Of a stretch of DNA of 64,000 bases, positions 42,265-49,256 are shown one piece after another (the stretch's first letter is position 1; the number at the start of each line of letters is the position of its first letter). The notes under the pieces were generated by a model that saw nothing but the letters and a program-made list of their open reading frames with translations, made no database searches and was not told the DNA's origin. The stretch lies in assembly GCA_965276785.1 (NCBI GenBank), contig OZ255629.1, forward strand, positions 310,001 to 374,000, written 5' to 3'. A program made the position numbers and the translations under genes. This DNA comes from LMUY01 sp965276785. GTDB taxonomy: Bacteria > Pseudomonadota > Alphaproteobacteria > Acetobacterales > Acetobacteraceae.

Positions 42265-43155
42265 ATGAACGAAATTGCTGCAACAATGGTGGCGACGGAT
42301 ACCAAAGCCTCAATGTCGGTCGAGGAGGAGGATGCTGCCTTCGCGCCGGGTATGTTGTCCCGCGCCAGTGTTACGGCCCTGCACAAGCAGTTCGTTAGCG
42401 CCAAGCCGTTCCCCCATATGGTGATCGACGGCCTGTTTCAGCCGCGCTTTTTGGACAACGTGTTGGAGGACTACTCCGCTGGCTTTCGGGACTGGGTGCA
42501 TTACGACTCAGCCAACGAGGTCAAAACCGGTACGCGCCCGAACGCCAAGCTCGGCCGCGGCGCGCAGCGCTACTTTGACATGGTGCATCGCGGCGCCTTT
42601 ATCCAGTTCCTGAGCGCGGTCACCGGCATCGAGGGCCTGCTGCCGGATCCGAGCTTGTTCGGCGGCGGCCTGCACAAGATCGACGTGGGCGGCCGTTTCT
42701 CGACGCATATCGACTTCAACAAGCATCCGGTCACCTTGCTCGACAACCGGCTCGTGTTCATCACCTACCTGAACAAAGGCTGGGAGGCCGCATGGGGCGG
42801 CGCACTCGAGCTTTGGGACGCCGAGACCAAGCAATGCGTGGAGAAGGTCGTGCCGGTGTTCGGGCGCTCTATCCTGTTTGCGCACTCGCAAACCAGCCTG
42901 CACGGCCATCCAGACCCGGTGGCCACGCCCGACAAGCGCCCTCGTCGGTCGGTGGCTGCCTATTACTACACCAGCAGTGCCTCTTCCGTCGCCGTCGAGA
43001 GCAAGGCCGGCACCCAGTTCCTCGCTCCCGTGCCGAAATCCGAGCTGCACGTGAAGCTGGCGAAGGCCGGGGATTACGTGTCGCCGCTGCTGATGGACGC
43101 CGCCCGCCTGGCGCTCCATGCCGGTAAAAACGTCATCCGCAGAGTGCGGGGTTAG
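42265..43155 (+). CDS. 2-oxoglutarate/Fe(II)-dependent oxygenase (prolyl-4-hydroxylase-like)
   Basis: 296 residues from ATG 42265, with GGCGGAGCGG before it; an upstream in-frame ATG at 42190 seems unlikely. The double-stranded beta-helix core has the iron motif THIDF (His148, Asp150), the distal His213 in SLHGHPDP, and Arg228 in RPRRSVAAYYY for 2-oxoglutarate, all in the order of the P4H family. N-terminal residues 1-45 are acidic and poorly defined. It probably hydroxylates a small molecule or a polymer component; a role in modifying the transferred acyl group or its acceptor would fit its place at the end of the FkbH-MBOAT cluster, but there is a 93 bp gap and possibly a separate promoter. 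Confidence 0.85.
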   Translation: MNEIAATMVATDTKASMSVEEEDAAFAPGMLSRASVTALHKQFVSAKPFPHMVIDGLFQPRFLDNVLEDYSAGFRDWVHYDSANEVKTGTRPNAKLGRGAQRYFDMVHRGAFIQFLSAVTGIEGLLPDPSLFGGGLHKIDVGGRFSTHIDFNKHPVTLLDNRLVFITYLNKGWEAAWGGALELWDAETKQCVEKVVPVFGRSILFAHSQTSLHGHPDPVATPDKRPRRSVAAYYYTSSASSVAVESKAGTQFLAPVPKSELHVKLAKAGDYVSPLLMDAARLALHAGKNVIRRVRG

Positions 43156-43166
43156 ACCTCATGTCC

Positions 43167-43197
43167 GTCAGCGGGGCGGGTGACCCGCCTCGCTGAC
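43167..43197. terminator. Near-perfect hairpin after the oxygenase gene
   Basis: Fifteen-base arms (43167-43181 and 43183-43197) pair with a single G-T wobble around a minimal loop, 11 bp after the stop of the oxygenase gene. No T-run follows. It may end transcription of the FkbH-MBOAT cluster or be part of the end of the broken IS110-type element that follows. Confidence 0.5.
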
Positions 43198-43263
43198 GTA
43201 TGCCGTATCGAGGGTTGCGCCGGATGGGCCGGTGCCAAGCCTGAGGCATATCGCAGACGGGTC

Positions 43264-43312
43264 ATGGAAGAGGCTACCCCATTGATCGGGCTTGACGTGC
43301 ACAAGGCGACGA
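43264..43312 (+). pseudogene. IS110-family transposase, N-terminal remnant
   Basis: The plus strand reads MEEATPLIGLDVHKATI, the opening of DEDD transposases of the IS110/IS1111 family, with the first catalytic Asp in GLDVHKA. After about 16 codons the match stops at the junction with the IS5-type remnant on the opposite strand. Only this fragment remains; the rest of the transposase is not in the window. Confidence 0.7.
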
Positions 43313-43906
43313 TTACCCGCTGGCATGGGTCTGGTTGCTGCGCGTCTGTCCGCGCCAGTCCCGCTCCTGGTTGCGGCCGGCCGGGGTCGGGGCGGCCGGG
43401 GCAGCCGGTCCACCGCCGTTGTCGTCCGGCGGCTTCGGCTGGAAGGACTTGTGCGATGCCCAGGCTTGGATCAGCGTGCCGTCCACCGAGACGTGCTCGT
43501 CCGGCATCAATGCGTGGACCCGCGGTTGATCCAGGATCGCCGTCAGCAGCCGCTGCGCCACGTCGCCTTCGAGAAGGCGCTCGCGGTTTTTGCTGAAGGT
43601 GCTGGCGTCCCACACCGGCGCGTCCATCGACAGGCCGACAAACCAGCGGAACAGCAGGGTGTGGTCGAGCTGCTCCATCAGTTGGCGCTCAGAGCGGATC
43701 GAGTAGAATGCCTGCAGCAGCAGCCCGCGCAACAGCTTCTCCGGCGCAATCGCGGGACGGCCAGCTTGCGCATACATCCCATCAAAGTCCGGCGAGAGCC
43801 CATCAAGGGCTTCGTCAACGACCGCACGAATGCGGCGCAGCGGGTACGACAAGGGCACCCGCGCCTCGCCACTCACGTCGCTGAACAAAGACGACGTCTG
43901 CCCCAC
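43313..43906 (-). pseudogene. IS5-type transposase, truncated at C-terminus
   Basis: About 197 residues from a GTG at 43906, which has GGGAGG upstream. The N-terminal DDE transposase blocks are intact: FSDVSGEARVPLSYPLRRIR, EKLLRGLLLQAFYSIRSERQ, LLFRWFVGLSMDAPVWDAST and the HVSVDGTLIQAWASHKS segment with the first catalytic Asp. The protein breaks off after RSNQTHASG at the junction with the IS110 remnant, losing the second Asp and the Glu. So it cannot transpose. No complete terminal inverted repeats were found. Confidence 0.8.
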
Positions 43907-43989
43907 CGCGCCTCCCACCATCCTCAACCCACAGGACGCAGGCAATCACATCAACCGACTGCAAGGCGAGGGCAGGGCAATCGCCGTAC

Positions 43990-44219
43990 CGTGCCACTGG
44001 CCTGTCGAGAACCGCCTGCACTGGGTGCTCGACGTCGTGTTCCACGAGGATCTCAGCCGGCTGCGATCCGCTGCCGGGCCGCAGAACATGGCCACCGTCC
44101 GGCACATGGCCATGAACCTGCTACGCGCGCCAAAGGACAAGCACAGCCTCAAGCTGCGGCGGAAATCGGCCGCTTGGGACACGGCTTACCTGGCAGCTTT
44201 GCTACGGCAGTCCGCTTGA
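43990..44219 (+). pseudogene. ISAs1-family transposase, C-terminal remnant
   Basis: The frame from about 43990 to the TGA at 44217-44219 reads HWPVENRLHWVLDVVFHEDL, then NMATVRHMAMNLLRAPKD and a final AAWDTAYLAALLRQS, the C-terminal blocks of ISAs1-type transposases. Everything upstream in the family (DDE start, N-terminal domain) is absent: the upstream bases belong to the IS5-type remnant on the other strand. Third different IS family within 1 kb. Confidence 0.75.
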
Positions 44220-44276
44220 CCTTAGCTTCGAGCGATTCCCCTGAAGGCGAGGGTTTTTCAGCAACCTGCTAGCGCA

Positions 44277-44987
44277 TCAATCCCGCGGCATGCCTCTCGC
44301 CAAACGTTCCAACAACTCATCGAGCAGGGCCAGTTCGCCTCTGCTCAAGCCGGCCGGCTGTTTCAACGTCGTCCGCAATGTGGCAGCCGCGGTTTGCCGG
44401 GTCGTCGCAGCGGCATCGGCAGCTCCAATTGTAATGGCCGCGAGAACCGCCTCGCGCGTGGCGCGGGAGAGATCGTCGGCCTCAGTCTGGCCATCGGCAA
44501 CGAGCGTCAGCACGAGCCCCGTGCAGCAAGCGTGCATCATCGCAACGGCGCGTTCCTCGCTGGTCCGCAGCCGCCCCGCCGCTGCGACCGCACGGATGCG
44601 CTGCTGGAGGATGTGCAAGCCTTCCGTGGCAGCGGGCGAGTGCGGATGGCTGCTCATGATCGCGAACAGGCCGGGGTTGGCGAGCCCAAAGGCAACATGG
44701 CTGTCCCAGCCGTGCCGCATCTCCTCGACCGGGTCGGCACTGGCTATGCGCTCGGCCTTGGCCGCGACATAAATCGCCATCCCGTGTTCCGCCACCGCAT
44801 CGAGCATGCCCTGCTTGTCGCCGAACAACCGGTAGATCGTCGGCACCTGCACACAAGCCGCCATCGCAACCGCCCGGGTCGTCGCAGCCTCCGGCCCCTT
44901 GGCCCGGGTCAGCGACAGCGCGGCCTCAAGGATACGCAGCCGGGTGGACTGGGCGGGCTCCTCCGCATCTGATTGCATCGTCGTCAT
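44277..44987 (-). CDS. TetR-family transcriptional regulator
   Basis: 236 residues. The N-terminal helix-turn-helix occupies about residues 16-62 (LRILEAALSLTRAKGPEAAT, TRAVAMAACVQVPTIYRLFG, DKQGMLDAVAEHG). The C-terminal ligand domain is Ala-rich and helical without a recognisable subgroup. It is divergent from the NmrA-like gene with 121 bp between starts, the classical arrangement in which the regulator represses the oxidoreductase and itself; no clear operator palindrome stands out in the gap. Likely ligand: an electrophile or aromatic compound, by analogy only. Confidence 0.88.
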   Translation of the reverse strand: MTTMQSDAEEPAQSTRLRILEAALSLTRAKGPEAATTRAVAMAACVQVPTIYRLFGDKQGMLDAVAEHGMAIYVAAKAERIASADPVEEMRHGWDSHVAFGLANPGLFAIMSSHPHSPAATEGLHILQQRIRAVAAAGRLRTSEERAVAMMHACCTGLVLTLVADGQTEADDLSRATREAVLAAITIGAADAAATTRQTAAATLRTTLKQPAGLSRGELALLDELLERLARGMPRD

Positions 44988-45108
44988 CCTATTCGGCGTG
45001 GTTCAAGCCAGCCGTGCGCGAAGGCCGCTCTTGCAAACAGGCGTTAACACAGCTAGCTCTTCTCAAGATATCGCTGTTATTATGTCCGCAAAAGCATCGG
45101 AGGCAGCT

Positions 45109-45993
45109 ATGATCGTCATCACCACACCCACCGGGCAAATCGGCCACACCGTCGTCCGTCATTGCCTCAATCGCGGTCAGGCCGTCCGCGTGATCGCGCG
45201 CGACCCGTCCCGCCTCGAAGGCGATGTCCGCGACCGGGTCGAAGTGGTGCGCGGCTCGCATGGCGACCCCGCCGTGATCGGCGACGCGCTGGCGGGTGCC
45301 GACGCGCTGTTTTGGCTGGTCGCGCCCAACCCGCGGGCGCACAGCATGGAGGCGGCCTATCTCGACTTCACCCGCCCCGCCTGCGAGGCGATCAAGCGCC
45401 ACGGCGTCACCCATGTCGTCGACGTCAAGGCGCTCGCCCGGGGCACGCGGTGGGAGCAGCGCGCCGGCTTGGCGACCGTGTCACAACGCATGGACGAGTT
45501 GATTACCGCGACCGGCGTTGCGGTTCGCAGCCTCGCCGCGCCCTCGTTCATGGACAACATGCTCATGCAGCTTCAATCGATCGTGGAGAAGGGGCTGTTC
45601 TTCGGGCCGGTTGATGCCGACCGGCCGATGCCGCGCATTGCCACCCGCGATATTGGCGCCGTCGCCGCCGGTCTGCTGTCCGAGCGCTCCTGGAACGGCC
45701 AGGCAGATGTGGCCCTGCTCGGCCCGGAAAATTTGTCGTTCAATGACATGGCCGCGACCATGGCCGACGTGCTGGGCCGGCCAGTGCGCTATCAGCAGGT
45801 GCCGTTCGACGCCTTCGAGGCGCAGCTTCGCGATGGCGGCATGCCCGATGCCTTCGTGCGGGCCATGTCGGACATGATGCGGGCCAAGAATGAAGGCTTG
45901 GACAACGCCCAGCCGCCTGCCGCGGACGCCGCAACGCCCACGACATTCCGGCAATGGTGTGAAGAGCGGCTCACGCCGGCGGCTCGAGCCTGA
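45109..45993 (+). CDS. NmrA-like NAD(P)-binding protein (quinone-reductase-like)
   Basis: 294 residues from ATG 45109, preceded by GGAGG at 45099-45103; the frame is open upstream but without coding character. Rossmann motif ITTPTGQIGHTVV at the N-terminus (a TGxxGxxG variant), LAGADALFWLVAP, and the central VRSLAAPSFMDNMLMQLQSI block, as in NmrA/HSCARG and QorB-type proteins. Probably a redox-sensing or quinone-reducing enzyme controlled by the divergent TetR gene. No catalytic Tyr-Lys pair is obvious. The end has a short Ala/Pro-rich stretch. Confidence 0.82.
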   Translation: MIVITTPTGQIGHTVVRHCLNRGQAVRVIARDPSRLEGDVRDRVEVVRGSHGDPAVIGDALAGADALFWLVAPNPRAHSMEAAYLDFTRPACEAIKRHGVTHVVDVKALARGTRWEQRAGLATVSQRMDELITATGVAVRSLAAPSFMDNMLMQLQSIVEKGLFFGPVDADRPMPRIATRDIGAVAAGLLSERSWNGQADVALLGPENLSFNDMAATMADVLGRPVRYQQVPFDAFEAQLRDGGMPDAFVRAMSDMMRAKNEGLDNAQPPAADAATPTTFRQWCEERLTPAARA

Positions 45994-46051
45994 TCGCTTC
46001 AGGTTTGAATCAGCCTCAACGATCGTCGCCGGCCGCAAGTGAGACCAGCGG

Positions 46052-46996
46052 TCACGCTGCGGTCGATAGCCACCAATCCCCGCCGTCGCACCAGCAGCTT
46101 TCGTCCGGACGGCTATCCAGCCGGAGCGAGCGGACGCGGTCCCAGCCGTCCTTGCGAAAGGCCTTCGCCAGCGCGCGGCCGGTGGCGTCGTCCTGCCGCG
46201 CCTGGCAGGCGATGAACGCCGCCCGGGAGACGAAGCGGGCGGGCCAGCTCAGCCCGCCGGATGTGGGCTTGGTGATCAGCAGCATGCCGCCATACCCGCC
46301 CTCCGGCTGCAACGGGAACAGCAGCCGGCCGCCCGGCAGCAGGGCGTCCAGCCAGGCGAAGCTGGGTTGGGTAATGCCGGCACTGACGTACACGGCAGCG
46401 GCCTTGGGCAGGCCGTCCGCGATGCCCGACCGGGCATGCAGCAGCACGTTCGGCCAAGCAGCCAGGTTGGCGGCCGCGCGGGCGGCCAGGTCCGGGTCAA
46501 TCTCGAACGCCTGCACGCGGCCGCCCGGCCCAACCAGCTCCGCCAAAATCGCGCTGTAGTAGCCCGTGCCGGCCCCCACATGCAGCACCGTCTCGCCCGG
46601 CTGCGGCGCAAGCGCGTGCAGGCAACGCGCGTGCAGCGTGGGCTCGCCGTTGTGAATGCCGCGCGCCCGATCCAGCGCAATCAATTGATCGGCATAGACG
46701 AAGGCGGGGTCGTCGTCCGGCGTCTGCACATACTCCAGCGCGGCATTGCGCAGCCACCAGGGAGCGTGGACGGGAATCCACCAAGGCGCCGGGCCGAGAA
46801 ACGCCTCGCGCGGCACGGTGGCAAAGGCGTGCTCCACCGCCGTGTCGCGCGCGCCCGCCTGAACGGCGACCACCCGGGCATAATGGGCGCGCAGCTTGGC
46901 AGCACGGGCAGTGGCCAGCTCGGTCATGGCGCCATCCAACGCATCCAGGCCGTCCGCGTCCAGCGCCTTTTGCATCGCGTCCCATCCATTTGGCAT
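46052..46996 (-). CDS. Protein-L-isoaspartate O-methyltransferase-like protein
   Basis: SAM-dependent methyltransferase of the PCMT-like group, about 314 residues from ATG 46996. Alternatives at 46978 or 46930 cannot be excluded, and the frame extends to 47080. PCMT-type elements: AFATVPREAFLGPAPWW, ALDRARGIHNGEPTLHAR in place of the classical substrate loop, motif I VLHVGAGTGYYSAILAELVG, and EIDPDLAARAAANL. The C-terminal 100 residues are longer than in E. coli Pcm. Because the substrate-binding loop lacks the usual TISQP motif, repair of isoaspartate is doubtful. Divergent from clpS. Confidence 0.8.
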   Translation of the reverse strand: MPNGWDAMQKALDADGLDALDGAMTELATARAAKLRAHYARVVAVQAGARDTAVEHAFATVPREAFLGPAPWWIPVHAPWWLRNAALEYVQTPDDDPAFVYADQLIALDRARGIHNGEPTLHARCLHALAPQPGETVLHVGAGTGYYSAILAELVGPGGRVQAFEIDPDLAARAAANLAAWPNVLLHARSGIADGLPKAAAVYVSAGITQPSFAWLDALLPGGRLLFPLQPEGGYGGMLLITKPTSGGLSWPARFVSRAAFIACQARQDDATGRALAKAFRKDGWDRVRSLRLDSRPDESCWCDGGDWWLSTAA

Positions 46997-47213
46997 CTTG
47001 CCGGCCGGCCGGCGAACCAGCCGCCAGCAGCGCCGTTGCCGCGCCATGGACATCGCTTCGACCCCCCTCAGCCGCGGCACTGAAGACCCGCAGCCTCGCG
47101 CGCCGTGGCAGAGCGTCCTGCTCGCTCACGCCGCCACCGTGCCGCTGGCCTGCCTTGCGGCGCCGCCGGTGCGGGCTACCTGGCTACAATGGCGCCGTAA
47201 CATGGAGCCCCAG

Positions 47214-47519
47214 ATGACCGATACCCTGACCAACACGGGCACCGAAACCGAGCTGAAAACCGAGCGGCCGCGGCTGCACAAGGTCATGCTGGTGAACGAC
47301 GACTTCACGCCGCGCGAATTCGTCGTCCGCGTGCTGCGCTCCGAGTTCAGCCTCGGCGAGGAACAGGCCCGCCGGGTGATGAACACGGCCCATCGCCGGG
47401 GCGTTTGCGTGGTGGGGGTGTTCACCAAGGACGTGGCCGAAACCAAGGCGACCAACGCCACCGACGCCGGCCGCAAGCAAGGCTACCCGCTGCTGTTCAC
47501 GACCGAGCCGGAGGAGTAG
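47214..47519 (+). CDS. clpS: ATP-dependent Clp protease adaptor ClpS
   Basis: Delivers N-degron substrates to ClpAP. 101 residues from ATG 47214, with GGAG seven bases upstream; ATG 47202 would add four residues. The core is complete: MLVNDDFTPREFVVRVLRS, the helical EEQARRVMNTAHRRGVCVV and VFTKDVAETKA, which form the N-end pocket (Asn-Asp-Asp and the Met/His of the pocket are visible). The terminal 23 bp overlap the 3' end of the convergent YggS gene. No clpA is adjacent in the window. Confidence 0.95.
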   Translation: MTDTLTNTGTETELKTERPRLHKVMLVNDDFTPREFVVRVLRSEFSLGEEQARRVMNTAHRRGVCVVGVFTKDVAETKATNATDAGRKQGYPLLFTTEPEE

Positions 47520-48207
47520 GCGCCTCGCTGGGCCGTGCACCGAAAATCGCGGTGCCGATGCGGACATGGGTGGCCCCGTAGCGGATGGCCGCCTCATAAT
47601 CCCCTGACATGCCCATGGAAAGCACCGGCAGCCCATGCTTGGCCGCGCACTCCGCAAGCCACGCGAAATGCGGCGCCGGATCGCCCTCCGCAGGAGGAAT
47701 GCACATCAGCCCGCGCAGCCGCTCGCCGAACCGGCCCTGGCAGTCGCCGATGAAGCCGTCCGCGTCCTCAGGGGCGATGCCAGCCTTCTGCGGCTCCCGC
47801 CCGACATTGACCTGCACCAGCAGTTCCGGCAGCGCCGCACCCCGCTCCGCCGCCGCGGCGAGCGCGTCGGCCAGGCGGGGACGGTCCAGCGTCTCCAGCC
47901 GGTCGGCGGCGGCAATCGCATCGCGCAGCTTGTTGGTCTGCAATGGCCCAATCAGGTGCACCCGCAACGCCGGATGCGCCGGCCGCAGCGGCGGGAACTT
48001 CGCCGCAGCCTCCTGCACCCGGTTTTCGCCGAACGTGGTTTGCCCGGCCGCCAAGGCCGCGGCCACGGCATCCGCGCCATGGAACTTGGAGACCGCGACC
48101 AGGGTGACGCTGTCCGCCGGCCGCCCGGCGGCAGCAGCGGCGGCGGCAATCCGGTCGCGCACGGTGGCGAGCCGGCTGGTGAGAGCGGCGAAATGGGGAT
48201 CGGTCAT
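47497..48207 (-). CDS. YggS-family PLP-binding protein
   Basis: PLP homeostasis protein of the alanine-racemase fold (PLPBP). 236 residues from ATG 48207. PLP-lysine in LVAVSKFHGADAV, then FGENRVQEAAAKFP and VHLIGPLQTNKLRDAI, and the phosphate-binding end SMGMSGDYEAAIRYGATHVRIGTAIFG; all blocks are standard. The frame stays open 850 bp upstream, but through the ThiE-like gene region. Its start codon overlaps the ThiE-like ATG by two bases on the opposite strand, and its stop overlaps clpS by 23 bp, so both ends touch neighbours. Confidence 0.95.
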   Translation of the reverse strand: MTDPHFAALTSRLATVRDRIAAAAAAAGRPADSVTLVAVSKFHGADAVAAALAAGQTTFGENRVQEAAAKFPPLRPAHPALRVHLIGPLQTNKLRDAIAAADRLETLDRPRLADALAAAAERGAALPELLVQVNVGREPQKAGIAPEDADGFIGDCQGRFGERLRGLMCIPPAEGDPAPHFAWLAECAAKHGLPVLSMGMSGDYEAAIRYGATHVRIGTAIFGARPSEAPTPPARS

Positions 48208-48940
48208 GGATGACAGGCTGTTGGCTTGGGCCCGCGCGGTCAAGGCACGCCGGGCAGGGCGGTCGCATGTCGCTGCCAGCCCCACCCACTTCACCAACCC
48301 CGTCATGCCCGGACTTGATCCGTGCATCCCCGCGGTCCGGCTGGTGACGTCGGCCGCGCGTTCGCACCCTTCGGAGGTCCACACCCCGAGCCGGCGGCGT
48401 CCGCACGCCGTTCTCCCGCCGCTCTGGCTGTTTACCGATTGGCACCGCCTGCCCGACCCGGCCGCCATCGTCCGGCGCCTGCCCCCCGGCCTCTGCGGCG
48501 TCGTGTATCGGCCCGCCTTGCCGCGCGCTGCCCCGGCGGCGGGAGCGAGGCAGCTGCGCCGCTTGCGCCAACTCTGCCGCGCCCGGCGCATCGCGCTCTC
48601 AGTGGCCGGCCCCCTCGGTGCCGCGGGCTGCGGCGAGCACCGGCCGGGCAGTCGGCGCAGCCTGCCGCGCGCGCGCGCGGCGTTCGTCACCGCCTCGGCC
48701 CACGGCATGGCGGAGCTGCTGCGGGCGGAACGATCGGGCGCGGCGCTGGTGTTCCTGTCGCCGGTATTCCCGACCGCGAGCCACCCCGGCGCCGGGGCGA
48801 TTGGGCCGCGCCGCTGGGCCGCGCTGGCGCGGGCGCGTCGCCTGCCCATCCTGGCGCTGGGCGGCATCGACGGCGTCACCGCGAGGCGTCTGCCCCGCTT
48901 CGTTGCGGGTGCGGGCGCGGTGGGTGCGATGCTCGCATAA
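48206..48940 (+). CDS. ThiE/TenI-like protein with in-frame repeat insertion
   Basis: Predicted TMP-synthase superfamily barrel. From ATG 48206 (MDDRLLAWARAVKARR) the protein is 244 residues. The recognised domain starts near residue 72 (PLWLFTDWHRLPDP) and runs through LPPGLCGVVYRPA, FVTASAHGMAELLRAE, LVFLSPVFPTASHPGA and ILALGGIDGVTARRL, typical of alphaproteobacterial thiamine-phosphate-synthase-like proteins. Between the first 20 residues and the domain lie about 50 residues encoded largely by a dispersed repeat (48301-48369). The frame is preserved across it. Either the repeat inserted in the gene or the true start is further downstream. Catalysis in thiamine synthesis is uncertain. Confidence 0.65.
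   Translation: MDDRLLAWARAVKARRAGRSHVAASPTHFTNPVMPGLDPCIPAVRLVTSAARSHPSEVHTPSRRRPHAVLPPLWLFTDWHRLPDPAAIVRRLPPGLCGVVYRPALPRAAPAAGARQLRRLRQLCRARRIALSVAGPLGAAGCGEHRPGSRRSLPRARAAFVTASAHGMAELLRAERSGAALVFLSPVFPTASHPGAGAIGPRRWAALARARRLPILALGGIDGVTARRLPRFVAGAGAVGAMLA
48301..48369. repeat. Dispersed repeat copy 1 (inside ThiE-like gene)
   Basis: CGTCATGCCCGGACTTGATC and the following bases match the segment beginning at 63718: 51 of the first 60 positions are identical without gaps. The sequence type (CGTCATGGCCGGACTTGATCC...) is a common dispersed element in alphaproteobacterial genomes. This copy lies within the reading frame of the ThiE-like gene. Confidence 0.7.
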
Positions 48941-49256
48941 CCCGCAACGCCCGCTCCCCGCGCGGCGCGCAGTGACGGCGTGGGCCAAACGTCGATGCTG
49001 GGCTGAAACTTGCTGCCATTGTTACTGCCCTGGCGGCATTGTTGCTGCAGCGCCACAGTGTTTCAGTATTGCCATGCGGGTGGCGTTCTATCAATTGCGG
49101 GACGTGAACGGCACGATAATACTCTGTCCAGGTCTGGCGGCTCCCGCCCGGCCGCATGGGTTGGATTGGGCTCGGTGTTTGCGGGCTTGTTGCTCATGCG
49201 GCGGGTTGCCCGCGGGTCCACGTTCCCGGATGGTCCGGTGACTGAAGGAGGGTTCT
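48941..49256. other. Porin leader region, no gene seen
   Basis: 316 bp with no convincing gene on either strand. It contains a near-identical 12-bp direct repeat (CATTGTTACTGC at 49017 and CATTGTTGCTGC at 49037, 20 bp apart), a promoter candidate at 49095-49122 and a GGAGG ribosome site at about 49247. The spacing of the direct repeat, about two helical turns, suits a regulator site. Confidence 0.5.
49095..49122 (+). promoter_or_regulatory. Candidate promoter for the porin gene
   Basis: TTGCGG (49095-49100) and TAATAC (49117-49122) with a 16-bp spacer. It would give a leader of about 130 nt before the porin ATG at 49257. Only moderate agreement with the sigma-70 consensus. Confidence 0.35.

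Noticed and set aside
43313..44219. A single intact composite transposon
   Set aside because: The three transposase pieces belong to different families, are all truncated and lack matching terminal repeats.
44988..45108. TetR operator palindrome between the divergent genes
   Set aside because: Only a weak TAACA/TGTTA pair 25 bp apart was found, too poor to report as a site.
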